Below the pieces are notes generated by a model. It did not search any database. It was not told the origin of the DNA and saw only the letters and a list, made by a program, of their open reading frames with translations. Below, piece after piece: positions 63,148 to 64,000 of a DNA stretch of 64,000 bases. Location: positions 253,498 through 317,497 of the forward strand of contig NZ_LMSU01000001.1 of NCBI RefSeq assembly GCF_001429625.1, given 5' to 3'. The position numbers and the translations under genes are program-made. Position 1 is the stretch's first letter; the number at the start of each line of letters is the position of its first letter. Origin of the DNA: Nocardioides sp. Soil805 (GTDB lineage Bacteria; Actinomycetota; Actinomycetes; Propionibacteriales; Nocardioidaceae).

Positions 63148-64000
63148 TCAGTCGGTCGTGAGCCTGACGACCGAGTGGGAGACGCCGTCCTCGATCCAGC
63201 CGGTGACGCCGAAGGCGGAGAGCGGCTCGATGTTCTCGGCGATCTCCGGGTCCTCCTCGCCGGCCAGGCGGGCCAGCCAGTTGTCGTCGGCGTCGAAGTC
63301 GACGAACAACAGGGCCGAGGCCTCGTCGGCGTCCGCGACGACCTCGTCGAAGGCCTCCGACTCGTCCAGCGAACCGCCCTCGACGAGGCTGGACCGGTAG
63401 TCGGCGTTGGGGCTGATCGTCACCCGGTCGCCGTCGACCTCGGTCTCCAGCATGTCGGCGTCGGGACCCATCTGGGCCTTCACCTTGTCGAGCGCGGCCA
63501 GGATGGCGTCGGGGTCGCCCTGGATGGTCACGCCGACCGGGAGCTCGCCCGGCCCGCCGTTGAAGAACGCCTCGAGGTCGAAGCCGGAGCCCATGGAGAC
63601 GGCGACGCCGTCACCCGCCAGGGCCTCGGCGTCCGCCGGCAGGTCGAGCCCGGACGCCTGCGACATCTCCGACATCATCTCCTCGGAGGTCATGTCGCTG
63701 CCGCCCAGCGTGGCAACGTTGTCGACCATCTGCGTGAACCAGCCGTCGGAGAACCCGACGCCGAAGGCGGCCACCGTGTCGTCGGGGAGACCGGCCACGA
63801 GGTCGGAGGCGCTCTGGTCGAGACCGGACAGCGCCATCATCGACTGGCCGGGGTCGCCGGCCGTCTCGACCTCGAGGGCTCCGTCGTCGAAGCGGACGGT
63901 GACCGCGGCACCCTGGAAGTCGGCGAGCGACTGCTCCATCTCGGGCGTGAGCGGGTCCTGTCCCTCGCCGCCCATGCCGTCCATGCCGCCCATCGAGCCG
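63148..64000 (-). CDS. DUF3352-like protein, C-terminal part (cut by window edge)
   Basis: At least 284 residues are visible; the frame is still open at the right edge, so the N-terminus is missing. The sequence is acidic, with LPDDTVAAFGVGFSDGWF, DADEASALLFVDFDADDNWL and long Met/Gly/Asp-rich loops, resembling the DUF3352 proteins of actinobacteria, which have an N-terminal membrane segment and an outside domain. Function unknown. It converges with ybaK across 20 bases. Confidence 0.7.
   Translation of the reverse strand, partial: GSMGGMDGMGGEGQDPLTPEMEQSLADFQGAAVTVRFDDGALEVETAGDPGQSMMALSGLDQSASDLVAGLPDDTVAAFGVGFSDGWFTQMVDNVATLGGSDMTSEEMMSEMSQASGLDLPADAEALAGDGVAVSMGSGFDLEAFFNGGPGELPVGVTIQGDPDAILAALDKVKAQMGPDADMLETEVDGDRVTISPNADYRSSLVEGGSLDESEAFDEVVADADEASALLFVDFDADDNWLARLAGEEDPEIAENIEPLSAFGVTGWIEDGVSHSVVRLTTD

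Overview
The window is a 64 kb piece of a high-GC actinobacterial chromosome, most likely from Nocardioides or a close relative in the Propionibacteriales (inference). The support is GC-rich codon third positions throughout, the conserved actinobacterial order yajC-secD-secF-apt-relA with ruvCAB-yebC-pdxT alongside, an SsgA-family protein, a DUF6167 protein between alaS and its upstream gene, many GTG starts with GTGA/ATGA overlaps, and a TANNNT -10 hexamer placed 6-8 bases before many start codons, as expected for leaderless mRNAs. Almost everything is chromosomal housekeeping; no phage, integrase or insertion-sequence transposase was found.

Layout. 1-5504 (minus): an operon of a membrane protein, a DUF6167 protein, alaS, ruvX, mltG and aroE (cut by the window edge). 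5514-13310 (minus): a dipeptide/oligopeptide ABC importer in the order C-A-B-D-F, with rarA attached at its end. 13505-17414 (minus): metallo-hydrolase, hisS, aspS. 17504-18757 (plus): a DUF349 protein. 18790-19737: two oppositely oriented arrays of a short repeat that enclose a GIY-YIG nuclease gene. 19738-29734 (minus): pdxT, yebC, ruvC-ruvA-ruvB (with a perfect SOS box before ruvC), yajC, secD, secF, apt, relA. 29778-34338: a serine hydrolase and a five-gene SipW-signal-peptidase / TasA-like / LPxTG surface cassette that separates pdxT from pdxS. 34656-41482: pdxS, a CDP-alcohol phosphatidyltransferase, an inositol-phosphatase-like gene, a small basic protein, a carboxyethyl-ornithine-synthase-like dehydrogenase, HIT, GNAT and thrS. 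41625-46516: acyltransferase, HAD, a zinc-finger/HTH protein, a class II amidotransferase, a secreted protein, tRNA-Val(CAC), a PGPGW-type membrane protein and SsgA. 46563-50254: a heterodimeric ABC exporter. 50429-51054: a frameshifted TIGR03085 gene. 51073-53650: an amino-acid ABC importer. 53769-54851: a secreted metalloprotease. 54811-61862 (minus): histidine biosynthesis genes hisD-C-B-H and hisA-F, separated by hemerythrin, FBP-domain and TetR genes. 61936-64000: a LON-substrate-domain protein, YbaK, and a DUF3352-like protein cut by the right edge.

How the parts work together: translation (alaS, aspS, hisS, thrS, tRNA-Val, editing factor YbaK), recombination and repair (ruvCAB under LexA, rarA), Sec export (yajC-secD-secF) beside a surface-protein cassette with its own specialised signal peptidases, stringent response (relA with apt), vitamin B6 (pdxS, pdxT), histidine synthesis and three ABC transport systems.

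The points I consider most worth following are the GIY-YIG nuclease enclosed by inverted repeat arrays, whose repeat also forms the C-terminal tail of HisRS; a SipW-type signal peptidase fused to what looks like one of its own substrates; and three places where short dispersed repeats have become in-frame coding sequence.
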